Source of the DNA: Streptomyces scopuliridis RB72
GTDB taxonomy: Bacteria > Actinomycetota > Actinomycetes > Streptomycetales > Streptomycetaceae
Direction: 5' to 3'
DNA: 64,000 bases
Assembly: GCF_000718095.1 (NCBI RefSeq)
Contig: NZ_JOEI01000009.1
Span: forward strand, 403,367 to 467,366
Of the stretch, positions 7,228-16,496 are shown in pieces. The translations under genes and the position numbers were made by a program. The notes below the pieces were generated by a model. The model had not been told where the DNA came from. It ran no database searches and saw only the letters and a list, made by a program, of their open reading frames with translations. Each line of letters begins with the position of its first letter. Positions within the stretch are counted from its first letter, which is position 1.

Positions 7228-9777
7228 CTACGCCGGACCCGGCTCCGGCGACGCCTCCGACAGCGCCGGGTTCGGGCCGCTCACCGTCGTTTGAGGTGAC
7301 GACGGCGGCGGCGCCGTGTCCGAGGGCTCCTCCGTCGGCTCGTCGCTCGGGCTCGGCGGCGGGGACGACGGCGGGGTCGGCGGGCTGCTCGGTGGCTTGC
7401 TCGGGGAGGTCGGGGGCTTCGACGGAGGCTTTGAGGGGCTGCCCGGCTCTGACGGGGTGTCACCGGGCGACGAGGCGCTGTCCGACGGCGTGCCCGAGGG
7501 GGACGCCGAGTCGGACGGGCTCGCGCTGTCCGAGGGGACGGCGCTTCCCGAGGTGCTCGGCGCGGGGAGTTGGGCGTCCGGGTTCGGGGGCGCCTCGTCG
7601 ACGGGCTGGTCGGCCGGCAGGTCGCCTTCGCCGTTGTCCGCGTCCGGGGACTGTTCCGTACGGACTTTGTCCGTCTGGGTGTTGTCGCTTCCTGAGGTCG
7701 CGCCCAGCGTCACCACCGTGCCCAGCACGGCCGCGAGCACCGCGCCCGCTCCCGCCGCGACCAGGTTGCGGCGGGCACCGAGCGCCGGGCGGCGGCGGAG
7801 GGGTACGGACACCGGGGCGGTGCCGGGTCCGAGCGCCGGGGGCTCGCGCCGGGTGACCAGCGTCACGCTCTCTTCCGGGACCGAAGGCAGGGCCACCTCG
7901 GGGACGAACCCCGGCCCCGAGCCCAACGGCACCGCCTCGCCCGCACCCGGCGGCAACGCCGCCCTCGCCGACGTACCCGGCCGTCCGCCCTCGCGGTCCG
8001 TGACCAGCGCCAGCGCCCTGCGTCCCGCGACCGTGCCGACCTTGTCGGCGACGGCCCCGCGCATCCCGATCGACGCCTCCAGCTCCGCGCGGGCCCTGTC
8101 CAGATTTCCTACGCAGAGCGCGAGGACGCCCAACTCGTGGTGGAAGTACGCCTCTTCCGCGACCTCACCGGCGATCCTGGCGGCCTCGGAGCCGGACCGC
8201 AGGACGCGCTCCCAGGCTCCCCAGTGCAGACCGGCCAGGAAGGCGGGCGCCGCGCTGCGGGCCAGCAGGACGGCCGCGCTCGGGTGTCCCGACTCCTGTC
8301 CCGGGACCAACGGGCCCATCGCCGCGAGGATGGCGTCCGCCTCGGCGGTGACGCGCTCCGGGGTGACCGAGGGGTGCCCCGCCCACCAGGCGTAGTGCTG
8401 GGCGGCGGTGTGCGCGTGGGCCACGGCGTCGTCCGCGTACCCCTTCGCCTCCAACTGCGCGGCGACGCCCGGGGCGAGCCGGTAGCGCGGGCCGACCGGG
8501 GTGAGGAGGCCGCAGCTCATCAGTTCGCCGAGCGCGGCGTCCGCGTGGGTGTCGCCCACCAGGGCCGGCAGATGCGCCTGGTGCGGGACTTCACCGCCGA
8601 GCGCGACCGCGAAGCGCAGCGTGGCGCGGGCGGCCTCGCTCAGCCGGGAGGCGAGCAGGACCGCGGGCGCGGCGCCCTCGCCGAGGGTGGGCAGCGGAAT
8701 GTCGTAGCCGTCGGGGGTATGCGGCGGCGCGTCGTCGGAGATCCGCTCGAAGGGCCGCACAAAGGGCTCGAACTCGTCGGACGCCTCGGAGCTGCCGCGC
8801 AGTTGGTCGCGCTGGCGCAGCAGCGCGCCCGCCTGGACGAAGCGCACGGGGAGGCCCTCGGACTCGAACCAGAGGTCACCCGCCCAGTTCGCCTCCTCGT
8901 CGGTGAGGGCCCGTTCGACGACGCCCTCAAGCAGCTCCAGCGAGGAGCCGCGGCCGAGACCGCCGAGGGCGACCTCCTCCAGGCCCGCGTCCGCGGAGGG
9001 CGGTTCGGTGTCGGGGGTCGCGGCCAGCAGATAGGCGCATTCGGGGGTCGCGGCGAGGAGTTCGTCCAGCGCCTCCCCGCCCAGTTCCAGATCGTCCAGG
9101 ACGACGACCGCGCCGATGTCATGGACCAGTTCGAGCAGTCCGGCGCGGTCGGGGCGGCAGAGCGCGGAGTGGTGGACGGCCGCGTACAGCTCGTACAGCA
9201 GCTCGGTGGTGGTGCGGCGGTGGCCGGAGAGGCGTACGACACCGTCGGGCGCGAGGTCCGCGCAGTCCGCGGCGACGACATCGAGCAGTGTGGTACGGCC
9301 GGAGCCCGGCGCGCCGGTGAGACGTACGGACCGGCCGCGCCCCAGCAGCCCCGCCAGCCGCTCGCGTTCCGCGCCACGCTCCAGCAACGGGAGGGGTGGT
9401 GCGGCGGGTCCCGGCGGTACGGAGGGCCGGCCCGCGCGCTGGAGATCGGCGCGTTCGGCGGCGGCGCGCCGCGCGGGGGCGTGGGGCTGTCGGCCGGGCG
9501 GGCAGAGCTCGATCTCGCTGCCGTCGATGGGGTTGACGGTGAGCAGGTACTCGCCGGAGATCAGCTGGACCGTGCGGGCGGGCGGCGGGGTGGTGACCGG
9601 CCCGGCGCCCTTGAGATGCGCCACGGCCGGCGTGACATGGGCGGGGGTGACATGGGAAGACGTGGCGGGCGTGACCGCGGGCACGATCTCGGCGCGCGCC
9701 GGACGTGCCGAGTCCGCGCTCTCACCCGCGCGTTCGTCGTGACCGTACTCTTCCGGTCCCCGGTCTATCGGGTCCAT
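7228..9777 (-). CDS. Membrane-anchored P-loop ATPase with secreted Pro/Ser tail
   Basis: An 849-residue protein. I chose ATG 9777 (GGGGAG upstream). Layout: a disordered N-terminus to about 130, then an AAA/STAND-like ATPase with Walker A GAPGSGRTTLL (about residues 155-165) and Walker B-like VVVLDDLEL, then a helical region ending in a TPR-like segment (FHHELGVLALCVGNLDRARAELEAS), a single transmembrane helix at about 670-692 (AGAGAVLAAVLGTVVTLGA), and a roughly 150-residue Pro/Ser/Asp-rich tail that should lie outside the cell. It resembles the ATPase module of LuxR-type/STAND regulators but has no DNA-binding domain. It lies downstream of the STAS gene in the same direction. Role unknown. 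Confidence 0.85.
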   Translation of the reverse strand: MDPIDRGPEEYGHDERAGESADSARPARAEIVPAVTPATSSHVTPAHVTPAVAHLKGAGPVTTPPPARTVQLISGEYLLTVNPIDGSEIELCPPGRQPHAPARRAAAERADLQRAGRPSVPPGPAAPPLPLLERGAERERLAGLLGRGRSVRLTGAPGSGRTTLLDVVAADCADLAPDGVVRLSGHRRTTTELLYELYAAVHHSALCRPDRAGLLELVHDIGAVVVLDDLELGGEALDELLAATPECAYLLAATPDTEPPSADAGLEEVALGGLGRGSSLELLEGVVERALTDEEANWAGDLWFESEGLPVRFVQAGALLRQRDQLRGSSEASDEFEPFVRPFERISDDAPPHTPDGYDIPLPTLGEGAAPAVLLASRLSEAARATLRFAVALGGEVPHQAHLPALVGDTHADAALGELMSCGLLTPVGPRYRLAPGVAAQLEAKGYADDAVAHAHTAAQHYAWWAGHPSVTPERVTAEADAILAAMGPLVPGQESGHPSAAVLLARSAAPAFLAGLHWGAWERVLRSGSEAARIAGEVAEEAYFHHELGVLALCVGNLDRARAELEASIGMRGAVADKVGTVAGRRALALVTDREGGRPGTSARAALPPGAGEAVPLGSGPGFVPEVALPSVPEESVTLVTRREPPALGPGTAPVSVPLRRRPALGARRNLVAAGAGAVLAAVLGTVVTLGATSGSDNTQTDKVRTEQSPDADNGEGDLPADQPVDEAPPNPDAQLPAPSTSGSAVPSDSASPSDSASPSGTPSDSASSPGDTPSEPGSPSKPPSKPPTSPSKPPSSPPTPPSSPPPSPSDEPTEEPSDTAPPPSSPQTTVSGPNPALSEASPEPGPA

Positions 9778-9982
9778 GGTGAAAAGCTCCCCAGATCGTG
9801 GCGTGCGATGCCCCCCGGCCTCACACGCCCATCTGTCGCTTCTGGTGCCGGTGTCTGCGTCCACGGGTCGGTCAATCGGCAGACGGGCCGAACCCTAGAC
9901 CTCCGCAGGGTATCCGCGTATGCCGGGGTGCCACGCCGTCCAAGACATCACGTTCTCATGAGAATTGCGCGATGTGGGACGG

Positions 9983-10306
9983 TCAGACCCGAGGGAGCGA
10001 TTCTGCGGCGATTCCGCCTTCGATGGCGAGAATGCGGTGCAATCGGGTCGCCACCAGCAGTCGCTGCATCTGCGGCGGGACACCGCGCAGCACAAGCCTA
10101 CGGCCGCACCGCCCCGCGCGTCGGTGGGCTCCCATGATGACGCCGAGTCCCGTGGCGTCCCAGGAGTCCAGTGCGGTCAGGTCGAGCACCAGATCGCCGA
10201 CGCCGTCGTCGACCGCCGAGTGCAGGACCGTACGGGCGTCCGCCGCGCTGCGTACGTCGAGGCGGCCCCCGACGACCAGCTCGGCGTGGTCGCCCCTGAT
10301 GTGCAT
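9983..10306 (-). CDS. STAS-domain protein, anti-anti-sigma factor type
   Basis: A 107-residue single-domain protein. ATG 10306 has GGGGAG 6 bases upstream. The STAS fold is readable: HAELVVGGRLDVRSAADARTVLHSAV, then DLVLDLTALDSWDATGLGVIMGAHRRA. The serine normally phosphorylated in SpoIIAA-type antagonists (D-S/T-S-G) appears here as LDSWDATGLG, where the phosphorylatable position would be Thr rather than Ser. Such proteins bind anti-sigma kinases and free a sigma factor. No partner kinase or sigma gene is adjacent. The 205-bp gap to the downstream ATPase gene (9778-9982) holds no gene. Confidence 0.88.
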   Translation of the reverse strand: MHIRGDHAELVVGGRLDVRSAADARTVLHSAVDDGVGDLVLDLTALDSWDATGLGVIMGAHRRAGRCGRRLVLRGVPPQMQRLLVATRLHRILAIEGGIAAESLPRV

Positions 10307-10454
10307 ATGCGCTCCCCGAGAGTACTTTCCGTGCTCCGTAGTCTGTTCTGTCTTCCAACAACTGACTGCCGCGCGGCCCAAGAAGTTGCCGTCTGTAAGC
10401 GAACCGATATCGAATTCACCCTGTGGGGTGATATGTGCGTACCGGTGACGCGGC

Positions 10455-11303
10455 TCAGTGCTTGTAGAACCCCTGCCCGCTCTTGCGCCCGATGTCACCC
10501 GCGTCCACCATCCGGCGCATCAGCTCCGGCGGTGCGAACTTCTCGTCCTGCGACTCGGTGTAGATGTTGTCGGTCGCGTGGAGCAGGATGTCGACGCCCG
10601 TCAGGTCGGCGGTGGCGAGCGGGCCCATGGCGTGGCCGAACCCCAGCTTGCAGGCGATGTCGATGTCCTCGGCGGACGCGACGCCCGACTCGTAGAGCTT
10701 GGCGGCCTCGACGACGAGGGCGGAGATCAGCCGCGTGGTCACGAAGCCCGCCACATCGCGGTTGACGACGATGCAGGTCTTGCCCACCGACTCGGCGAAC
10801 TCCCGAGCGGTGGCGAGGGTTTCGTCGCTCGTCTTGTAGCCGCGCACCAGCTCGCAGAGGCGCATCATGGGCACCGGCGAGAAGAAGTGCGTACCGACCA
10901 CGCGTTCCGGGCGCCGGGTCGCGGCCGCGATCTTGGTGATCGGGATCGCCGAGGTGTTGGAGGCGAGGACGGCGTCGTCCCGTACGAGCTTGTCGAGCGT
11001 ACGGAAGATCTCGTGCTTGACGTCGAGCTTCTCGAAGACGGCCTCGACGACGATGTCCGCGTCGGCGGCGGCGTCCAGATCGGTGGTCGTGGTGATCCGG
11101 GCGAGCGCCGCGTCGGCGTCGGCCTCTTCGAGCTTGCCCTTGGCGACGAACTTGCCGTACGAGGCCCTGATCGTGTCGATGCCCCGGGCCAGCGCCGCGT
11201 CGGTGACATCCCGCAGGACGACGTCCCAGCCCGCCTGCGCCGAGACCTGCGCGATACCGGACCCCATGAGTCCGGCCCCGATGACGGCGAGCTTCCGTGC
11301 CAC
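10455..11303 (-). CDS. 3-hydroxybutyryl-CoA dehydrogenase
   Basis: A 282-residue NAD(P)-dependent dehydrogenase that interconverts 3-hydroxybutyryl-CoA and acetoacetyl-CoA, in the cytoplasm. I used GTG 11303 with GGGGTG upstream; the longer frame runs into non-coding sequence. Residues 1-15 (VARKLAVIGAGLMGSG) carry the Rossmann GxGxxG motif. The catalytic region VGTHFFSPVPMMRLCELV contains the conserved His, and the C-terminal domain ends DIGRKSGQGFYKH, a family signature. The length matches HbdA/FadB2-type enzymes. It precedes the STAS gene in the same direction with a 148-bp gap. Confidence 0.93.
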   Translation of the reverse strand: MARKLAVIGAGLMGSGIAQVSAQAGWDVVLRDVTDAALARGIDTIRASYGKFVAKGKLEEADADAALARITTTTDLDAAADADIVVEAVFEKLDVKHEIFRTLDKLVRDDAVLASNTSAIPITKIAAATRRPERVVGTHFFSPVPMMRLCELVRGYKTSDETLATAREFAESVGKTCIVVNRDVAGFVTTRLISALVVEAAKLYESGVASAEDIDIACKLGFGHAMGPLATADLTGVDILLHATDNIYTESQDEKFAPPELMRRMVDAGDIGRKSGQGFYKH

Positions 11304-11457
11304 GACGCACCCCACGTTTCTTGTTCGGCTTCTGTTCAGCCTTAACGCCTGTTTACTTTGCGCTCTCTGCCGGAGGTTAGCGGTCGCGGACGGCCAAGTG
11401 ACGCCGAAGAGATGCGCGTCACGTCTCACATGACGGACATCACACCGGCGGGGCCCA

Positions 11458-12096
11458 TCAGGCGTCGCGCACCGCGTACTTGAGCACCTTCTCCCCCAGT
11501 ACCGCTTCCATGTCGTCCAGCAGAACGAGCGCTTCGCGCGAGGCCGGGCCAGGCTCGGCGCCCTCCAGCATCCGCTGGGCGATCCGCCCCATGAGCGTCC
11601 CGTGCACCCAGGAGAGCTGGCCGGCCACGAGCGTGGGGAGCGTGTCGTCCTCGTCGGCGCCGGTCTCCTCGCGCAGCGTCCTGTCGAGGTCGACGAGGAC
11701 TTCGTGCTGGAGGAACCCGAGCCGGGAGCCGAGGGTGTGCGAGCCGTGCACGACCTCCATGAAGCGTGCGTACCCCTCGAAGAGACCGATGGCGGGCGAC
11801 ACGGCCTCGACCAGCTCGCGCAACTCGCGGAAGACGGCGTCCGAGGCCGACTCACCCTTGCCGCGGGCCCGTACGAAGCGGGAGAGCCGGTCCACGACGG
11901 ACTTGCTGCGGTCGAGGAAGAGATCTTCCTTCGCCTCGAAGTAGTTGTACACCGTGTTGACGGAGACGTCCGCCGCCTCGGCCACCTCCGCGATCGTCAC
12001 CGCGTCGAAGCCGCGCTCCAGGAAGAGGCCCGTGGCCACATCCGAGATGTGCTGCCTGGTCTGCCGCTTCTTCCGTTCCCTGAGGCCCTCGGACAT
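11458..12096 (-). CDS. TetR family transcriptional regulator
   Basis: A 212-residue repressor with an N-terminal helix-turn-helix at about residues 14-50 (ISDVATGLFLERGFDAVTIAEVAEAADVSVNTVYNYFEAKEDLF). The C-terminal ligand domain has no motif that names the ligand. The gene is divergent from the drug-type ABC exporter at 12177 with an 80-bp gap, so control of that exporter is the natural hypothesis. Confidence 0.92.
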   Translation of the reverse strand: MSEGLRERKKRQTRQHISDVATGLFLERGFDAVTIAEVAEAADVSVNTVYNYFEAKEDLFLDRSKSVVDRLSRFVRARGKGESASDAVFRELRELVEAVSPAIGLFEGYARFMEVVHGSHTLGSRLGFLQHEVLVDLDRTLREETGADEDDTLPTLVAGQLSWVHGTLMGRIAQRMLEGAEPGPASREALVLLDDMEAVLGEKVLKYAVRDA

Positions 12097-12132
12097 GGCC
12101 CCATCCTAGGCTCCGCCGTCATGAGTGAAAAC

Positions 12133-12147
12133 TTGGAGTCATTGCAA
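12133..12147. promoter_or_regulatory. Candidate TetR operator upstream of ABC exporter
   Basis: An imperfect palindrome TTGGAGTCATTGCAA (10 of 15 positions symmetric) lies in an unusually AT-rich stretch within the TetR/ABC divergent gap, 30 bases before the ATPase start. It is only a weak match and is offered as the best candidate in that gap. Confidence 0.3.
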
Positions 12148-12176
12148 ACTTTAAGAGGTTCTGTTTTTCTGGGGCC

Positions 12177-12959
<783 letters not shown>

Positions 12960-12993
12960 GCACTTTTCGGCTCCCCGCCACAGGAGATACGTG

Positions 12994-13749
12994 ATGACCG
13001 CGCTGCTGTCCGACACCGCGCTGATCTTCGGGCGCTACGCCCGCCAGACCCTGCGCTCCCGGTTCCAGATCCTCTTCGGCGTGCTGATGCCGCTGCTCTA
13101 TCTGCTCTTCTTCGGTCCACTGCTGACCGGGCTGCCGCTCGGTGGCGCGGGTGACTCCTGGCAGGTCCTCGTGCCCGGCCTGCTGCTCCAGCTCGCCCTG
13201 TTCGGCGCGCTCTTCGCCGGCTTCTCGGTCATCGTCGAGAAGCAGCTCGGTGTGGTGGAGCGGATGCGGGTCACACCCGTCAGCAGGCCGGCCCTGCTGC
13301 TGGGACGGGTGCTGCGGGACGCCGCGCTCCTCGTCCTCCAGGCGGTGCTGCTGGTTTTGGCCGCCCTGCTGATGGGGCTGCGCGCGCCGCTCGCCGGCGT
13401 CGTCATCGGCTTCGCGTTCGTGGCGGTACTGACGATCGCGCTCGCCTCGCTCTCGTACGCCCTCGCCCTGAAGGTCGCCACACCGCAGGAGTTCGGTCCC
13501 ACCATCAACGCCGTGAGCATGCCCTCGATGCTGCTCTCCGGACTGATGCTGCCGATGGCGCTCGCACCGGGCTGGCTGGACGTGCTGTCGCACTTCGTCC
13601 CGTTCCGCTACCTGGTGGACGCGGTCCGGGCCGGCTACGTGGGCGACTACGCCGGTACGGCCATGCTGTACGGGGTCCTGATGGCGGTCGCGCTCACGCT
13701 CATATCCGTCACCGTCGGTACACGGGTCTTCCGGAAAGCGGGCGCCTAA
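12994..13749 (+). CDS. ABC exporter permease, DrrB-like
   Basis: A 251-residue ABC-2 permease with about six hydrophobic segments (FQILFGVLMPLLYLLFFGPL; LLLQLALFGALFAGFSVIV; LVLQAVLLVLAALLMGL and others). The family motif around VVERMRVTPVSRPALLLGRVLRD is clear. GTG 12991 is also possible, but AGGAGA at 12982-12987 is better spaced for ATG 12994. It forms an exporter with the preceding ATPase. The adenosyltransferase gene follows after 13 bp, probably in the same transcript. Confidence 0.92.
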   Translation: MTALLSDTALIFGRYARQTLRSRFQILFGVLMPLLYLLFFGPLLTGLPLGGAGDSWQVLVPGLLLQLALFGALFAGFSVIVEKQLGVVERMRVTPVSRPALLLGRVLRDAALLVLQAVLLVLAALLMGLRAPLAGVVIGFAFVAVLTIALASLSYALALKVATPQEFGPTINAVSMPSMLLSGLMLPMALAPGWLDVLSHFVPFRYLVDAVRAGYVGDYAGTAMLYGVLMAVALTLISVTVGTRVFRKAGA

Positions 13750-13762
13750 CTACGCTGGCCAT

Positions 13763-14335
13763 ATGGTCAATCTGACGCGCATCTACACCCGCACCGGCGA
13801 CAAGGGCACGACGGCGCTCGGCGACATGAGCCGTACCGCCAAAACCGATCTGAGGATCGCCGCGTACGCCGACGCCAATGAGGCCAACGCGGTCATCGGT
13901 ACGGCGATCGCCCTGGGGCAGCTGCCCCCCGAACTCGTGAAGGTCCTCGTCCGCGTCCAGAACGATCTGTTCGACGTGGGCGCGGACCTGTCCACCCCGG
14001 TGGTGGAGAAGCCGAAGTTTCCGCCGCTGCGCGTCGAGCAGCCGTACATCGACAAGCTGGAGGCGGACTGCGACCACTTCCTGGAGCAGCTGGAGAAGCT
14101 GCGCAGCTTCATCCTTCCCGGCGGCACCCCGGGCGCGGCCCTGCTGCACCAGGCATGCACGGTCGTACGTCGCACGGAGCGCTCCACCTGGGCGGCGCTC
14201 GACGTACACGGCGAGACCATGAACGCCCTGACGGCGACGTACCTGAACCGCCTCTCCGACCTCCTGTTCATCCTGGCCCGCGTGGCGAACAAGGAGGTCG
14301 GAGACGTGCTCTGGGTCCCGGGCGGCGAACGCTGA
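13763..14335 (+). CDS. Cob(I)yrinic acid a,c-diamide adenosyltransferase, PduO type
   Basis: A 190-residue enzyme that transfers the adenosyl group of ATP to cob(I)alamin to make coenzyme B12. The ATP-binding N-terminus is TRIYTRTGDKGTTALGD, and the central and C-terminal motifs are FILPGGTPGAALLHQACTVVRRTER and LNRLSDLLFILARVANK. Length and motifs are those of PduO/CobO-PduO proteins. The position near nucS and the atp operon matches the actinobacterial order (Rv1314c in M. tuberculosis). Confidence 0.94.
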   Translation: MVNLTRIYTRTGDKGTTALGDMSRTAKTDLRIAAYADANEANAVIGTAIALGQLPPELVKVLVRVQNDLFDVGADLSTPVVEKPKFPPLRVEQPYIDKLEADCDHFLEQLEKLRSFILPGGTPGAALLHQACTVVRRTERSTWAALDVHGETMNALTATYLNRLSDLLFILARVANKEVGDVLWVPGGER

Positions 14336-14378
14336 CGCCGGGCTCCACGCGGTTCTGTCCGTGTCCGTGCCCGAGCCG

Positions 14379-14853
14379 TCACCCGGCCGGGGGCCCGGGT
14401 CTCGGTTGCGTGGTCGGAGCCGGCGCCGACTCGTCGTCGGCTTCCTCCATGGCCTCGTCGATGGCTTCGTCGATCGTGTCGATGGCCGCCTCGATGGCGA
14501 CGGTTGCGGCTGCCACCACAACCACAGCGGCCACCGCGACGACCGCGACCGCGGCCACGGGCACCAGAACGGCGAACCAGACCAGATGGCCGTCCAGTTC
14601 GACGAAGCTGGTCGGATTGCCACCGGTGAAGGCATACCTGTTACCGGTGTACGGGTCCACGCCGAGGTTCATGTCGGCGGGGGCGCCGGTGTACATGTCC
14701 CGGGTGGTGAAGCGGTTCAGACCCGGACTGTAGTCGCGGAAGCCCATGTCGTACGTACCGGACTGTGCGTCCCAGCACTTGGAGTTGTACCGGTAGGAAG
14801 CGCGCAGGTTCGCAGATTCCTGGAGGGGAGCGAGCGAGAACCCGCGCGCCGGT
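14379..14853 (-). pseudogene. 3' remnant of an Rhs/YD-repeat protein gene
   Basis: The frame encodes the end of an Rhs core: reading from about 14852, RASYRYNSKCWDAQSGTYD, then MGFRDYSPGLNRFTTRD, then GNRYAFTGGNPTSFVELDG. This matches the Rhs-associated core pattern (YDP..GRF...RD...NRYAY..NP....D). A stop codon lies directly upstream at 14851-14853, and the 1-2 thousand residues of YD repeats that should precede it are absent. After the core comes a hydrophobic Val/Ala segment and an acidic tail (IDTIDEAIDEAMEEADDES), in the place of the variable toxin tip. It is a truncated gene, perhaps silent. Confidence 0.75.
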
Positions 14854-14886
14854 CATCCGATTGGGGAGCCCTGACGCGCGGGTTCT
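14837..14886 (-). terminator. Hairpin downstream of esterase gene
   Basis: AGAACCCGCGCG (14837-14848) and its exact complement (14875-14886) enclose 26 bases, about 50 bases after the esterase stop codon and at the broken end of the Rhs remnant. It probably ends the esterase transcript. Confidence 0.55.
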
Positions 14887-14937
14887 GCATGTTGATGGCG
14901 ATTCTTGGAAATGGGTCTGACCGCGTATCCGTGAAAG

Positions 14938-15936
14938 CTATGGTCGATCACCGTCGACTGGAGTCAGCGGCGCTATGCGGCGCAGTTCGAGGAGTCGGGC
15001 GAGCCAGTCGGTGCGGGTTCGGCGGGCTGTGGTCGAGATGTGTGCCTGCGGGTACAGGGCGTCGAAGCCGTGGAAGCCACCCGCCCAGACGTGGAGTTCG
15101 GCCTGGCCGCCCACCGCCCAGATGCGGGTGGCGTAGTCGGTGTCCTCGTCACGGAAGACCTCGGCGGAGCCGGTGTCGATGTAGGTGGTCGGCAGGCCCG
15201 AGAGATCTTCGGCCAACGCCGGCGAGACGTATTCGGACACCTCGGCGTCGGTGAGGTCGCCGAGGACCGCGCCCCATCCGAACGCGTTCATCTCACCGGT
15301 CCAGACGCCGGGCACGCCGGAGTACTGGCGGCTGGAGATGGTGGTGTTGCGGTGGTCGAGCATGGGGCAGATCAGCATCTGCGCGGCGATCGCCGGGCTG
15401 CCGAGGTCGCGGGCCAGCAGGGTGACGCCGGCGGCGAGGCCGCCTCCCGCGCTGGTGCCCGCGACGACGATCCGGGCGGGGTCGATGCCCAGTTCGGCGG
15501 TGTGTTCAGCGACCCAGAGCAATCCCTGATAGCAGTCTTCGACCAGGACGGCGCCGGTGGCCTCCGGCGCGAGCCGGTAGTCCACGGAGACCACGACCGC
15601 GCCGAACTGGTCGAGCCACTCCAGCGGGATGTCGATCTGGGAGAAGCGGTCTCCCATGACCATCCCTCCGCCGTGGATCCAGTAGACGCAGGGTGCGGCA
15701 GTGGTCCGATCGGTGTTCGCAGGGCTGAGGACCGAAAGAGGAATCGGGGCACCGTCCTTGGCGGGCACGGTGATCTCGCGCCGGTCGACCTGTCGGTGTT
15801 CGAGGAGGGATTCGATGGGTGTCGAGGGGAGTTGGCGCAGTTGCGCGAGGACTTCCGGGTTGAGCCGGGACATGAGGGGCATGTCGGCCAGGAGCTCACG
15901 CAGTTCGGGGTCCAGGGCGGGTCGTGCCATGGTCAT
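14938..15936 (-). CDS. Alpha/beta hydrolase, hormone-sensitive-lipase (esterase) family
   Basis: A 332-residue cytoplasmic carboxylesterase-type enzyme. The oxyanion motif is YWIHGGGMVMGD (about residues 88-99), the nucleophile elbow is VVAGTSAGGGLA with Ser in GTSAG, and near the C-terminus come DTGSAEVFRDED and HVWAGGFHGFD, supplying Asp and His of the triad. ATG 15936 has GAAAGG upstream; ATG 15930 is an alternative. It follows the ABM gene in the same direction with a 98-bp gap, and both may be controlled by the divergent AraC regulator. Confidence 0.92.
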   Translation of the reverse strand: MTMARPALDPELRELLADMPLMSRLNPEVLAQLRQLPSTPIESLLEHRQVDRREITVPAKDGAPIPLSVLSPANTDRTTAAPCVYWIHGGGMVMGDRFSQIDIPLEWLDQFGAVVVSVDYRLAPEATGAVLVEDCYQGLLWVAEHTAELGIDPARIVVAGTSAGGGLAAGVTLLARDLGSPAIAAQMLICPMLDHRNTTISSRQYSGVPGVWTGEMNAFGWGAVLGDLTDAEVSEYVSPALAEDLSGLPTTYIDTGSAEVFRDEDTDYATRIWAVGGQAELHVWAGGFHGFDALYPQAHISTTARRTRTDWLARLLELRRIAPLTPVDGDRP

Positions 15937-16034
15937 GGTCGTTTGCCTTTCGTGGTGGTGCCGGACGGCCGGGCAAGGAGGGTGCCGCCTCGGCGGGCGC
16001 CGAGGCGGCAGGCCGGGGGGGATTGATCGGGGCT

Positions 16035-16352
16035 TCAGAAGGCGGCCTTGCCGCGGACCGGGACGTAGTCGGTGTACTCGGGCTCCTTGGCCAGCAGCGG
16101 GTCGATCTGCGCCACGATGGCCTGGGCGGCCTCACCGGCGAAGATCCGGTGATGGTCGCCCTCGCTGGTCCAACCCTCGGTGACGTGGACGACGCCGGGA
16201 TCGGACGCGGAGCGGGAGACCAGGTAGACGACGCAGTGTTCGCTCGCGCCGGGGCTGCCCTCGTTCAGACCGGTCAGCAGGAGGTCGACCAGCCGGTCGC
16301 CCATGCCGGGCCTGGCGGTCAGGGTGGCGCTGAAGCCATAGTTGGCGATCAT
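16035..16352 (-). CDS. Antibiotic biosynthesis monooxygenase (ABM) domain protein
   Basis: A 105-residue single ferredoxin-like ABM domain. ATG 16352 is preceded by GAGAGG. The start MIANYGFSATLTARPGMGDRLVDLLL and the later VVHVTEGWTSEGDHHRIFA fit the quinol monooxygenase/YgiN-type group that acts on quinols or acts as a stress sensor. It is the first gene of a leftward unit with the esterase. Confidence 0.88.
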   Translation of the reverse strand: MIANYGFSATLTARPGMGDRLVDLLLTGLNEGSPGASEHCVVYLVSRSASDPGVVHVTEGWTSEGDHHRIFAGEAAQAIVAQIDPLLAKEPEYTDYVPVRGKAAF

Positions 16353-16496
16353 GCTTGCCCTCTCGGTCGGTGTTGGAGTTCGGTGACTCCATTCAAACGA
16401 GCTGACCTGCGGAAACGTTAGAACGATGCTCGCCCGCACTTGCACGATCCTCGCGAGTACGGGAGCCATGGCCCGCAACGGTGCTGCAATGGACGC

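Noticed and set aside
8137..10137. 666-codon plus-strand frame opposite the ATPase gene
   Set aside because: Shadow frame; the opposite strand carries Walker motifs and a membrane helix.
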